Assembly: GCA_001595945.1 (NCBI GenBank)
Contig: LSSI01000075.1
Location: 1 to 34,885 of the forward strand
Source: Thermoplasmatales archaeon SM1-50
GTDB lineage: Archaea > Thermoplasmatota > E2 > DHVEG-1
Reading direction: 5' to 3'
DNA length: 34,885 nucleotides
The notes under the pieces were generated by a model that ran no database searches, was not told where the DNA came from, and saw nothing but the letters and a program-made list of their open reading frames with translations. A program made the translations under genes and the position numbers. This document shows, piece by piece, positions 8,576 to 17,353 of this stretch. Every line of letters begins with the position of its first letter. The first letter of the stretch is position 1.

Positions 8576-9022
8576 TTATTTAAATCTTTTTATTTTTAGT
8601 TTGCTTTCCTCCATCATGCATTTTGCCAGGTCGTCAGGATAGTCTCCAGAGTAAATGATTTCCGTAACCCCCGCATTAATCAACATCTTCACACAGACAA
8701 CACAAGGAGTGTCTGTACAATAAAGGACAGAACCTTTAATCGAGACACCAAACACTGCTGCTTGAATGATTGCATTTTGTTCCGCATGCAATCCTCGACA
8801 CAACTCATGACGTTCTCCCGAAGGAATATTCTGATCAGCACGGACACATCCGGTTTCAGTACAATGTTTCATACCCTTAGGAGCTCCATTGTATCCCGTA
8901 CTTAAAATATGTTTTTCCTTTACAAGAATGGCACCAACATTCCGGCGCAAACATGTACTTCGTTTCGCAACAACATGAGCCATTTCCATAAAGTATTCAT
9001 CGTAAGATGGTCGTATTTCCAT
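8576..9022 (-). CDS. dCMP deaminase-like zinc enzyme (ComEB family)
   Basis: A 148-residue cytidine/deoxycytidylate deaminase-fold protein. The catalytic motif HAEQN supplies a zinc-binding His and the proton-shuttling Glu, and TPCVVC supplies the two zinc cysteines. [21 protein letters not shown] and the CTETGCVR insertion are typical of dCMP deaminases, which make dUMP for thymidylate synthesis. Length and architecture fit the family. The ATG is preceded by only a weak SD, and an A/T box (ttttattaa, minus strand, about 9053-9061) sits about 35 nt upstream, so the leader is very short. It is followed on the same strand by the regulator gene after about 80 nt. Confidence 0.9.
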   Translation of the reverse strand: MEIRPSYDEYFMEMAHVVAKRSTCLRRNVGAILVKEKHILSTGYNGAPKGMKHCTETGCVRADQNIPSGERHELCRGLHAEQNAIIQAAVFGVSIKGSVLYCTDTPCVVCVKMLINAGVTEIIYSGDYPDDLAKCMMEESKLKIKRFK

Positions 9023-9158
9023 AAAAATCCAAACGATGAATCAAAGGCTAGCTTAATAAAATTGTGATATCTAACCAAGAATATGTTACAAAGGAACATG
9101 ATGAAAGAAGAAAAAACACTTACGTATGACTATAAAAACAAAGTATGCAATCGTTGGA

Positions 9159-9170
9159 TATATTTTTAAA
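9159..9170 (+). promoter_or_regulatory. TATA-like box upstream of a tiny membrane-protein ORF
   Basis: tatatttttaaa lies about 46-57 nt upstream of the ATG at 9216, giving an expected leader of about 20 nt. Confidence 0.35.
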
Positions 9171-9215
9171 GAAGAACAAAATACAAGTCATATATTTTAG
9201 AAAGAGACAAAGACT

Positions 9216-9350
9216 ATGGAAAAACAATTCAATCCAAGTTTTTCGAATAAAATGAAAACTTGGTTACGTGATTATAGCGTCACAATTGGCACTATCTTCA
9301 TCTGCGTCTTTATTCTCTGTGTCATATGGATATTGAATAAAATACTGTAG
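9216..9350 (+). CDS. Putative 44-aa single-pass membrane protein
   Basis: This ORF is below the length cut-off of the supplied track. It reads MEKQFNPSFSNKMKTWLRDY, then a hydrophobic segment of about 20 residues (VTIGTIFICVFILCVIWIL) and a short NKIL tail. A Lys/Arg-containing N-terminus followed by one transmembrane helix fits a small membrane protein. A TATA-like box lies at a suitable distance, but the SD is poor. I do not recognise a family and homologs are needed to confirm it is real. It occupies the otherwise empty 415-nt gap between the dCMP deaminase gene and the ATPase gene. Confidence 0.4.
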   Translation: MEKQFNPSFSNKMKTWLRDYSVTIGTIFICVFILCVIWILNKIL

Positions 9351-9401
9351 AAAAAAATGTAGTGTTTTATTCATGATTCAATCGACTTCTTAAGATATCA
9401 T

Positions 9402-9437
9402 ATTAAAAAAAAAAGAGCAGATTTTACAACGATAATT
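9402..9437 (-). terminator. U-tract terminator of the cation ATPase gene
   Basis: On the minus strand, about 20 nt after the ATPase stop, there is an uninterrupted run of ten T (plus-strand A run 9405-9414). This matches archaeal U-rich termination. No strong hairpin is visible. Confidence 0.5.
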
Positions 9438-12152
9438 TTACTTGCTCTGCGAATCATGTCGTTGTCCAAAGAATACCTGTTCTCCTAACAAAGCACGCAG
9501 AGCGGTAGTAAAAACAGAGAACCCAAGAATAATCACCCAGACGACAGGATCTATGATAGGCGTTGTGGTAAAAAGGGTGTTTAACCCAGGTAGATAAATG
9601 ATCGCTAGGATCATAAGAAAGGTTATCACAAAAAAAGACTTGAGTAGTACATTGCGCCGTTTGAATTTCTCAATGAGATTTCCTTCCCGTAGTATAAAAA
9701 CATAAATCTGTGGAGATAACAAAGTTATCGCAAACGAAACCGTACCTGCCATCAGCTTTGCTTGAGGTTCTGCATACCCATTACCCATGAGATACTGGAA
9801 CGTAAGGATGTACCCTGCAGCGATAGATAGGCCAAACATAATTCCATCAAGAATCATGATAAACCGTTGTTTTTTTGAAATAATCGGCTCGGACATTTTG
9901 GATGGATTCCGTTTCATGATATCCTTATCAGCCGAATCCGTACTCACCCCGATACTAGGAAATGATTCCATTATGACATTTGACCAAAGTAACTGTAACG
10001 GCATTAGTGGCACCGGGTATCCAAAGAGAGGTGTGATAAGAATGCCAACAACCTTGCCGATGTTATTCGTAATAAGATAACGAATGAGTTTTTTTAGGTT
10101 CTGATACACCCGCCGGCCTTCCTCGACAGCTTTGACAATGACAGCGAAGTTATCATCGGTAAGGATGATATTTGCCGCTTCTTGTGACACCTGCGTTCCT
10201 GCCCGGCCCATCGCTATTCCGACGTCAGCTTTTTTCAAAGCAGGAGCATCATTAACACCATCCCCTGTCATGGCTACAATATGGTTTTTCGATCGTAGTA
10301 TATCAACAATCTTTAATTTATCAAGCGGCGCGACACGAGAATAGACTCGAAGATGCTCTACATGGTCTTCAAACTCATCATCACTCATTTCCTCAAGGTC
10401 TTTTCCCTCAATCGCTTGATTGATATCAGAAGCGATACCAACGCTCTCAGCGATTGAAAAACCAGTTTTTTTACTATCACCAGTAATCATCACGACATTG
10501 ATGTTTGCATCTTTTGTTTCCTGAATCATCTGTTTGACTTCATCCTTTGGCGGATCGTAAATAGCTGCGGTCGCAAGGAGTGTAAGCCCCTTAAGATTTT
10601 TCACATCTATCTTCTTTAGACCATTCACATTGGATTTTTTTATAAATCCAATCAGTCGGAATCCTTTCTCGGATCGTGTGGAAAGCTCCTTAATAATGTG
10701 ATGTCGATGTTGATCACTCAATGGTTTAATCTCTCCATCGATATAGTAAGAATCACAGAATGTAAGGATTTTCTCTGGAGCGCCTTTGATGTAAATGTCC
10801 TGTTTCCCTGAACGGTCCTGTGTAAGAATCGCTGAAAACATAAGTTCAGAGGAAAATGGAACATTGTCAACGATCTTGTAAGAATCAAACTGGCTTGGTT
10901 TAAAGCCATTTAAGATCGATGCTTTGATAAGTGATACTTCTGTTGGATCCCCAAGTTCCTTAATGATATTTCCGTCATGTTCGACAACCTGAGCGGTGGA
11001 GCATTTAACGGAGGTTAAGAAAAGATCATGCAGCAGAGCGGATTTACCTTCTGCGATCATCTTAAACACATCAGCCATCACAAAGAATCTATTGCCAATA
11101 AAAAATTCCTTTACGGTCATGTCATGTTTTGTAATCGTTCCTGTTTTATCGGTACATATATAATCGACGTTGCCGAGGGTTTCTACGGAGGAGAGTTGTT
11201 TAATAATCACTGAGTTTTTCGCAAGTCGCTCCATCGCAAGTGATAGCGCAATGGTCATCGATGCTGGCAACCCCTCAGGAAATACAGCGACGAGTATGCT
11301 GATAGCAAGTAAAATCGAAAACCCAATATCATCACCTCGTACAAGACCCATGATCAACACTAAAACAAGCGAGACAATCGCAAGCCCAACAAGAGCCTTT
11401 ATTTCACGGTCCATTTTCTTCTGAAGAGGCGTCCGTTCAACTTCTGTCGCCTGTATGTTGGCCGCGATTTTTCCAATCTCCGTGCCATTCCCCGTCTTTA
11501 CTACAAGTGCCTTGGCATGACCATTTAGGACTTTACTTCCAGCAAAGATGATGTTCTTCATTTCATAAAGTTTGAGGTTTTTTTCAGGAAGTAGTTGAGT
11601 ATTTTTAAGAATCGGTTCACTTTCACCTGTGAGATGCGCCTCGTCAACCAGTAAATCAGTTACTTCAATGAGCCGTGCATCGCTAGGGATAATATCCCCT
11701 GATTCAAAGACGATAACATCTCCAGGGACTAAAAATTTTGAAGCAATTACATCTATGTTTCCATTTCGCACGACTTTACATTGCGGAGAAAGGATTTTCT
11801 TTAACTCTTCTGCAGCTTTTTCTGCTTTTCCTTCCTGAATTAAGCTAATAATGGTGTTAATAATGACGACAGCGACGATCGCAATCGTCTCAAGAGCATC
11901 TTTGATGATAAAAAATGAAAGGAGCGCTGCGATAATAAGGATTAATGCCATTGGTTCAATAAGCGCTTCAATTATTTTTCTAACCAGGGTTTTCTTTTTT
12001 GCTTGTGCGAATTCATTAGCCCCATATATGCGCAGTCGTTCCTCAGCAGCCTTTTCGGAAAGACCCTGAGGTGATGTCTGAAAAATCGAAAATAATTCTT
12101 CGTTTGTTTTGGAAAAAAAATTTCCTGAGACATCGAGTTTTTCAAGTTTCAT
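9438..12152 (-). CDS. P2-type cation-transporting ATPase (Ca2+-ATPase-like) with altered M5/M6 site
   Basis: A 904-residue membrane pump. An N-terminal cation-ATPase domain is followed by membrane helices M1-M2, the actuator domain with TGES (175-178), M3-M4 with PEGLP (292-296), phosphorylated D335 in DKTGT, a nucleotide-binding domain with KGAPE, TGD and MTGDGVNDAPALK hinge motifs, and M5-M10 at the C-terminus. This is the SERCA/PMR1-like layout, and PEGLP supports Ca2+-type pumps. Aligning M5 and M6 from memory to SERCA, N697 matches N768, but K700 sits where E771 is, and M728/E729 replace T799/D800. This suggests a different ion or stoichiometry. An SD-like AAGGAAG precedes the ATG. The gene is divergent from the PFK gene. 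Confidence 0.92.
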   Translation of the reverse strand: MKLEKLDVSGNFFSKTNEELFSIFQTSPQGLSEKAAEERLRIYGANEFAQAKKKTLVRKIIEALIEPMALILIIAALLSFFIIKDALETIAIVAVVIINTIISLIQEGKAEKAAEELKKILSPQCKVVRNGNIDVIASKFLVPGDVIVFESGDIIPSDARLIEVTDLLVDEAHLTGESEPILKNTQLLPEKNLKLYEMKNIIFAGSKVLNGHAKALVVKTGNGTEIGKIAANIQATEVERTPLQKKMDREIKALVGLAIVSLVLVLIMGLVRGDDIGFSILLAISILVAVFPEGLPASMTIALSLAMERLAKNSVIIKQLSSVETLGNVDYICTDKTGTITKHDMTVKEFFIGNRFFVMADVFKMIAEGKSALLHDLFLTSVKCSTAQVVEHDGNIIKELGDPTEVSLIKASILNGFKPSQFDSYKIVDNVPFSSELMFSAILTQDRSGKQDIYIKGAPEKILTFCDSYYIDGEIKPLSDQHRHHIIKELSTRSEKGFRLIGFIKKSNVNGLKKIDVKNLKGLTLLATAAIYDPPKDEVKQMIQETKDANINVVMITGDSKKTGFSIAESVGIASDINQAIEGKDLEEMSDDEFEDHVEHLRVYSRVAPLDKLKIVDILRSKNHIVAMTGDGVNDAPALKKADVGIAMGRAGTQVSQEAANIILTDDNFAVIVKAVEEGRRVYQNLKKLIRYLITNNIGKVVGILITPLFGYPVPLMPLQLLWSNVIMESFPSIGVSTDSADKDIMKRNPSKMSEPIISKKQRFIMILDGIMFGLSIAAGYILTFQYLMGNGYAEPQAKLMAGTVSFAITLLSPQIYVFILREGNLIEKFKRRNVLLKSFFVITFLMILAIIYLPGLNTLFTTTPIIDPVVWVIILGFSVFTTALRALLGEQVFFGQRHDSQSK

Positions 12153-12307
12153 TGTTTTCTTCCTTCAGTCGCCGACCTGAAATCATGTCGTGTTATATTT
12201 AGTTTTCATTTCTATGAAAAAAGGGATAATCTTCTGATATAAGCCATAAATTATTAAAGAGTTTGAGGATAAAGATTTTCGAAAAAAAAGATAACTGGCG
12301 GGAGCAT

Positions 12308-13354
12308 ATGAAAAAAATTGGTGTCTTAACCGGGGGTGGCGATTGTCCAGGGCTTAATGCAGTAATTCGAGCGGTAGTAAAAAAATCCCTGAAAAATAAA
12401 TGGGAGATCATCGGTATCATCGATGGATGGAAAGGACTTATTGAGGGAACTGTCAAACAGCTTTCCGATCAGGACGTCTCAGGCATTTTACCAAAAGGTG
12501 GAACGATTCTTGGCACCTCCCGGACAAACCCATTCAAAGAACAGAAAAACGTTGATAAACTATTGGCAAATATAAAGAAATTCAAACTTGATGCACTTAT
12601 TGCTATTGGTGGGGAAGACACGCTAGGTGTCGCATTACAGTTGCATAAGATGGGGGTGCCTGTAGTTGGTGTTCCCAAAACCATCGATAATGATATTTCA
12701 GGGACCGATTATACGTTTGGCTTTGATACCGCTGTCTCGATTGTTACTAATGCAATAGACCGGCTTCATACCACCGCAGAGTCCCATCATCGCATAATGG
12801 TACTCGAGGTTATGGGTAGACACGCGGGATGGATAGCGACCATATCGGGGATCGCTGGTGGTGCAGATGAGATACTGATTCCAGAAATTCCTTTTCATAT
12901 CGATGATGTCTGTAAGAACTTACAGGCGCGTCATAAGAGTGAAAAAAAGTTCAGTATCGTGGTCGTCTCTGAAGGAGCAAAACCATGTGATTCTGATCAA
13001 TTTGAGATTTTATGTGAAGAAAAAGACGACTTTGGTCATGTCCGCCTTGGCGGTATCGGGCAGCGTCTTGCAAAGCAAATCGAGAAACGACTGGGTGTTG
13101 AAACACGTTTTACAGTCCTTGGTCATGTTCAGCGCGGTGGATCACCAACCGCCTATGACAGAGTCCTTGCGACACGCTATGGTGTTGCCGCTGTTGAACT
13201 CGTAAAAAGAGGGGAGTTTGGAAATATGGTGGCCCTACGTGGTTATAAGATCCTCCCGGTTCATCTGGATGAGTCAGTGACCAAACTTCGTACCGTTGAC
13301 ATGGATATCTATGAGATTGCAACAACCTTTTTTGCACATCCTCATCATCGATAG
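12308..13354 (+). CDS. pfp: 6-phosphofructokinase family, residues typical of pyrophosphate-dependent enzymes
   Basis: Phosphorylates fructose 6-phosphate in the cytoplasm. The true start is ATG 12308 behind GGGAG, not the track's 12263, giving 348 residues with the family N-terminus MKKIGVLTGGGDCPGLNA. Residues E103-D104 in GGEDT and K124 in PKTIDND occupy positions that are Gly in ATP-dependent PFK (E. coli numbering, which happens to coincide). Asp104 and Lys124 are the known signature of PPi-dependent or PPi-like PFKs. D127 is the catalytic base, and MGRHAGW holds substrate contacts. PPi-PFK is reversible and can serve glycolysis or gluconeogenesis. PfkA-family enzymes are patchy in archaea, so transfer is plausible. 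It is divergent from the ATPase gene and convergent with RNase Z. Confidence 0.9.
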   Translation: MKKIGVLTGGGDCPGLNAVIRAVVKKSLKNKWEIIGIIDGWKGLIEGTVKQLSDQDVSGILPKGGTILGTSRTNPFKEQKNVDKLLANIKKFKLDALIAIGGEDTLGVALQLHKMGVPVVGVPKTIDNDISGTDYTFGFDTAVSIVTNAIDRLHTTAESHHRIMVLEVMGRHAGWIATISGIAGGADEILIPEIPFHIDDVCKNLQARHKSEKKFSIVVVSEGAKPCDSDQFEILCEEKDDFGHVRLGGIGQRLAKQIEKRLGVETRFTVLGHVQRGGSPTAYDRVLATRYGVAAVELVKRGEFGNMVALRGYKILPVHLDESVTKLRTVDMDIYEIATTFFAHPHHR

Positions 13355-13374
13355 ATAACATATGCTTATCTATC

Positions 13375-14295
13375 TCATTTTTTCAGCTTTACTTCAATCT
13401 CCTGGAAGTCCTTTGCGACGTACGAATGGATAAACTCACTACGTGCTTCATCCTCAAGTATACGGAAATCAAGATAACGAGGGCTAATATGCACCAAAAA
13501 CAACTTTTCCACTTTTGCTTTCCTTGCTATCTCCGCTGCTTGCGTCGCAGTGGTATGTCCATATCCCCTAGCGATGTCCTCAAGTTGTGAATCGAAGGTA
13601 GCCTCATGGATTAAAATATCTGCACCCTTTGAAAAAGCGATGATCTGATCACATGGTTTAGTATCGCCAGAAATCACTATCCTTCTGCCTTTCCTTGAAG
13701 GCCCTAGAACCATGTGAGGTGTGATTTTTTTGCCAGTAGATAGGGTAATGGTCTGTCCATTCTGTAGCTTACTAAATAATGGCCCTTCAGGGATTCCTAG
13801 TTTTAAGGCTTTTGCTTTGTTAAATTTCCCTGGTCGTTCATGCTCCTTGAGACAATAGCAAAACGTAGGGACATTATGGTTAACCATTAACGTCGAGATA
13901 CTATAACCCTCGAATTTAACCTCTTGACCATTGATAAGATCATGAGCAATGATTCTATAGGACGGCCGAAAATATCCTAAGCTAAGGATTTGGTTAGTTA
14001 GCTCTTTCATTCCGACAGGTCCATAGATGTGAAGTGGTCTGTCTCTATCATTCAGCTGCATGGTTTGAATCAAACCTGGTAACCCAAGGAAATGGTCGCC
14101 GTGAAAATGACTGATGAAAATCTTTGATATCTGCATATAACTAAGATTGGAGTGTTGGAACTGCCGCTGTGTACCTTCACCGCAGTCAAATAATATGATT
14201 TCGCTGCCTCGTTTTACAGCAACAGATGAGACATTTCGTTTCACAGTTGGCCAGCTTCCGCCAGTGCCCAAGAAGATTATGTGTAATTGTGTCAT
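13375..14295 (-). CDS. rnz: Ribonuclease Z (tRNA 3' endonuclease)
   Basis: A metallo-beta-lactamase-fold endonuclease that removes tRNA 3' trailers so that CCA can be added, as the CCA-less tRNA gene in this window requires. The N-terminal FLGTGGSWPT, then HFHGDHFLGLPG (zinc-binding HxHxDH), later the ISGDT aspartate and HEATF histidine, and a C-terminal HISPRY histidine complete the two-zinc site. At about 306 residues it is the short RNase Z form. ATG 14295 (MTQLHIIFLGTG) is preferred over TTG 14316, since homologs start just before this motif. No SD is visible, so the message may be leaderless. It is convergent with the PFK gene, 20 bp apart. Confidence 0.92.
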   Translation of the reverse strand: MTQLHIIFLGTGGSWPTVKRNVSSVAVKRGSEIILFDCGEGTQRQFQHSNLSYMQISKIFISHFHGDHFLGLPGLIQTMQLNDRDRPLHIYGPVGMKELTNQILSLGYFRPSYRIIAHDLINGQEVKFEGYSISTLMVNHNVPTFCYCLKEHERPGKFNKAKALKLGIPEGPLFSKLQNGQTITLSTGKKITPHMVLGPSRKGRRIVISGDTKPCDQIIAFSKGADILIHEATFDSQLEDIARGYGHTTATQAAEIARKAKVEKLFLVHISPRYLDFRILEDEARSEFIHSYVAKDFQEIEVKLKK

Positions 14296-14400
14296 ATAAG
14301 AGACGGATACTTTCAAAGGGTGTAAAAGCGTTTTGGTTTTAACCTAATAAGTATTAAAGAAAAAAAAGAAGGAAAACATATCTCTGCTATACGCGATTTG

Positions 14401-15441
14401 TTAGATCTTAATAAAGAACAAAAGGAGTTTTGCTGTTCTTTTTTCTATAATGGGCTGAGTCTGAGAGTTTTGAAGCGTCACTGTGACTTCTATATCGTTT
14501 AATCCAAGGATTACCCCGGAGGATATCGTACGTTCTTCACCAGCGGGCACTATAGAGAGTTTCCCAGTCGTTTCTTTTCCAACAAGAACAAGACCATTAC
14601 CACTTAATGTGATCTTCCAATCGATGCCTATGGCATCAGCGTCCCCTGAATTGTGTATAACAGTTTTTATTCGGAATAATCCTCCTTTGATACTTTGTAT
14701 TGCGATATTTGGTATGGTTCCTATAGTAAACCACACGAAGAATAGTTTATTTCCCCCATTTGATTCAATGGAGATATAACATTCATAGGTGGTTTCTGGT
14801 TGAAGGCCAGTTGTATTAATTGTGACGTTAATAGGATCGTGTTCACCAGTTGAAACCCCATTTGTTGGGGATACAGCAATCCAACTTTCCGACCAGGATA
14901 ACGTATAGGAGAGCGTGCCTGTGCCGCTATTCCAGATATCAAACTCGGCGCTTTTGGTAATATTTGGTAGTATGATTCCAAAGTAGTGTGATTGTGGATA
15001 GACAGCTAACCATGGCGTATCATGTGAGATGATCGTTACTGTAACGTTAAAAACGCCATCACCGCCTCCATTTGTTGTGATCTGGATGTCACAGCCGTGA
15101 AACCCGGAGTCCAAACCGGTTGTATCAATAGTAACTATGATTTGTATGTGTTCTCCGTTTGTTACGCCACTAGTTGGAAACACAGTGACCCATGGGCAGT
15201 TCCAAGTTAAATCAAAGATGAGTTCACAACATCCCCCACTAGTCCATATTTCAAAAATGGTGCTATTGATCTCTCCCTCAGACATGTTACCAAAATCGTG
15301 TGATCTCGGCTCGTATTCTAGTATTCCACGTGTTTGAGAAGTATGTTCTTGAGGAGCCCCAGTTGTTACTCCGATGATGGATGCGAATAGGAAGAAGACA
15401 ACACTTGCTGCCGTTATTTTTCCTTTTCCACTCTTTTTCAT
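14401..15441 (-). CDS. Secreted protein with two BACON-like domains
   Basis: A 346-residue exported protein. It has a signal peptide (basic MKKSGKGK, then a hydrophobic core and a likely cut near TTGAPQ). Two Ig-like units of about 95 residues follow, each starting with a SHDFG or SHYFG segment and containing WVTVFPTSGV or WIAVSPTNGV, as in BACON or choice-of-anchor type domains. A third beta-rich domain follows (NIAIQSIKGGLFRIKTVIHNSG.., typical of archaeal envelope proteins), ending in a hydrophobic LLLFFIKI that may be membrane-associated. Function is unknown; related domains bind carbohydrate or mediate surface contacts. A GGGGGA SD lies 9 nt before the ATG. It lies in a block of exported proteins with the two genes upstream on the same strand. 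Confidence 0.75.
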   Translation of the reverse strand: MKKSGKGKITAASVVFFLFASIIGVTTGAPQEHTSQTRGILEYEPRSHDFGNMSEGEINSTIFEIWTSGGCCELIFDLTWNCPWVTVFPTSGVTNGEHIQIIVTIDTTGLDSGFHGCDIQITTNGGGDGVFNVTVTIISHDTPWLAVYPQSHYFGIILPNITKSAEFDIWNSGTGTLSYTLSWSESWIAVSPTNGVSTGEHDPINVTINTTGLQPETTYECYISIESNGGNKLFFVWFTIGTIPNIAIQSIKGGLFRIKTVIHNSGDADAIGIDWKITLSGNGLVLVGKETTGKLSIVPAGEERTISSGVILGLNDIEVTVTLQNSQTQPIIEKRTAKLLLFFIKI

Positions 15442-15508
15442 TTTTTTTATTCCCCCTGCGATGATATTTAATCTCCTATTTCATATTTATAGCTATCTAT
15501 CATTATTT

Positions 15509-17353
15509 TTATAAAGGATTGGTGAGCGGAAACCAATCAACGTTTATCCAGAAGAAAGAAAAGTTGTCTATTCTGATTTTCCCAGGGATAACACAAGGAA
15601 GGTACCGTGGTTTATCCCAGTAGTTCTGATACCAGTGATGGCGCCCATGCGTGATGGACGTTCCATAGTAAAACGCGTTTATTTTGAAGCTCTGTAAACT
15701 ATTATACGAAATAGTCACATCTGTGCTGAAAAATATTCGTATGCCATAGACATTATCTTGAAATGAATTCTTTGAAATGGTCAGTAAATCACAACCATTC
15801 TGCACCGAGACACCATGAAGTCCGCTGCCAATGATATTTCCAGTGATAATTGTGTAAGATGAATGGTTAATTAGGATATTGAAATGACCATTATAAATGG
15901 TAAAATTATTGACCGTGACATAATCAGCACAAATAGTTATGATATCCCGTGTTCCATTTCCTTCAAGGATTGTTGTAGTTTTCTCCTCAGCAGTCAAACG
16001 AAGAGGTTTGTTGATGATAACAGTCTCATAATATGTGCCGTTGAATACGTAAATGGTATCGTTTTGTTGCGCATCGTCGATTGCGGCTTGAATGGAACTG
16101 TAGTTATTTGGACCGTTGCCTCCGACATACCGGATTGTGCCATCATTAGTAAGGTATTGTATATTTGTAGAACGAGGAGGATTTCGTAAAGGAGTCCAGT
16201 CAACATTCATCCATGAAAGGGTGATTTTTTCTAGCTTAATGTAACCAAAAATTGGGTAAGGTAGTATTCGCGCTCGTTCCCAATAATTCAACTTCCAGAT
16301 ATTTCGTCGAGTGACAACCGTATGAGCAACAAAGCATCCGTTCATCTTGTAATTCCTAAGATCGTTGTTCTGAATGATGTTCCCTGCCGAATCCTTTAGA
16401 TAAATGCCATTGTCATTGTCCAATATTGTGTTGTTTGTTATTTTGGTATCAAAAGAGGATTCAAGGAATATACCGACATCAATATTGCCCAGGACACTGT
16501 TTTTATTTATGATGCTAAATGTCGTATCTTTCAACCAAAGTCCATACCAGCGGTTCCATGCTATCGTGTTTGCTTCAATAATGATCTCTGAGGAATTGTA
16601 TACGTAGATTCCGTTTGCATTGTTATCTATATCATTCCCCAAGAGAATAAGATCATAGCAATTTTCCATATGGACGCCAAGCCCTTTGTTGACAACGGTG
16701 TTGTTCTGGATTTTGGAAGTAGCCAAACCGATAATATACAATCCCTCTAAGTTGTCATATATGGTATTTGCTATGATAGCAACTTTGGAGAGTTGTCGAA
16801 GACATAGTCCATAGGAATTGTTACAGATGATGTTCGAATCAATCGTCACCTGGGAGGTGCCAGACGACTGAGCAGAAATCCCAAACCAACCATTATCTCT
16901 GATAATGTTCTGGGTGATAACAACATTACTAATAGCATCTATTACTACACCAGCAGAGTGGATATCGTTTTTTGCATGCTGCACGGTGAATCCCTGAAAC
17001 ACCGTATCATGAGCTGAAATTCCGACAACTGTGCCTTCCTCTTTTGCATCAATAATCGTGGTATTTTTGTCCTCACCGGTTAATCGAATTGATGTTCCAA
17101 TATGAATAGTTTCTTCATACAAACCATGAAAGACGAACACGGTGTCTCCGTTTGTTGCGTTATCAATCGCATCCTGGATTCTTGAGTAATTCCCAGGACC
17201 TGAACCTCCTACGTACAGGATAGTATCATTGACTACTGCGGCATAAGACATCTGGGATGGTTTGTTCGTTGCTAATGTAGGAAGACAATACAAAGACGAA
17301 CAGAAAAGACATACCATAGTAAATATTTCTAATCGTGGGAATGATGATTTCAT
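15509..17353 (-). CDS. Secreted NosD-like right-handed beta-helix protein, two modules
   Basis: About 614 residues. A signal peptide (MKSSFPRLEIF.. hydrophobic core ..LPTLA) is followed by two modules. Each opens with YVGGxGPxNYSxIQxAID, then DTVFVFHGLYEE or DTIYVFNGTYYE and RLTxE..TTI. Each continues with a parallel beta-helix of N-rich short repeats (such as IxxNTI..DNxxGIY), and closes with an NYW...W-[MI]-NVDWxPL cap. Such CASH/NosD-fold domains often bind or cleave polysaccharides; no catalytic residues can be assigned. The track's TTG 17359 is replaced by ATG 17353, 6 nt from GGTGA in GGGAGGTGAT. That ATG overlaps the upstream gene's TGA by 4 bp, so the two are translationally coupled. 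Confidence 0.85.
   Translation of the reverse strand: MKSSFPRLEIFTMVCLFCSSLYCLPTLATNKPSQMSYAAVVNDTILYVGGSGPGNYSRIQDAIDNATNGDTVFVFHGLYEETIHIGTSIRLTGEDKNTTIIDAKEEGTVVGISAHDTVFQGFTVQHAKNDIHSAGVVIDAISNVVITQNIIRDNGWFGISAQSSGTSQVTIDSNIICNNSYGLCLRQLSKVAIIANTIYDNLEGLYIIGLATSKIQNNTVVNKGLGVHMENCYDLILLGNDIDNNANGIYVYNSSEIIIEANTIAWNRWYGLWLKDTTFSIINKNSVLGNIDVGIFLESSFDTKITNNTILDNDNGIYLKDSAGNIIQNNDLRNYKMNGCFVAHTVVTRRNIWKLNYWERARILPYPIFGYIKLEKITLSWMNVDWTPLRNPPRSTNIQYLTNDGTIRYVGGNGPNNYSSIQAAIDDAQQNDTIYVFNGTYYETVIINKPLRLTAEEKTTTILEGNGTRDIITICADYVTVNNFTIYNGHFNILINHSSYTIITGNIIGSGLHGVSVQNGCDLLTISKNSFQDNVYGIRIFFSTDVTISYNSLQSFKINAFYYGTSITHGRHHWYQNYWDKPRYLPCVIPGKIRIDNFSFFWINVDWFPLTNPL

Noticed and set aside
12263-12307. 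N-terminal extension of phosphofructokinase
   Set aside because: The 15 extra residues precede the family's usual MKKIGVLTGGG start, and a GGGAG motif sits directly before ATG 12308.
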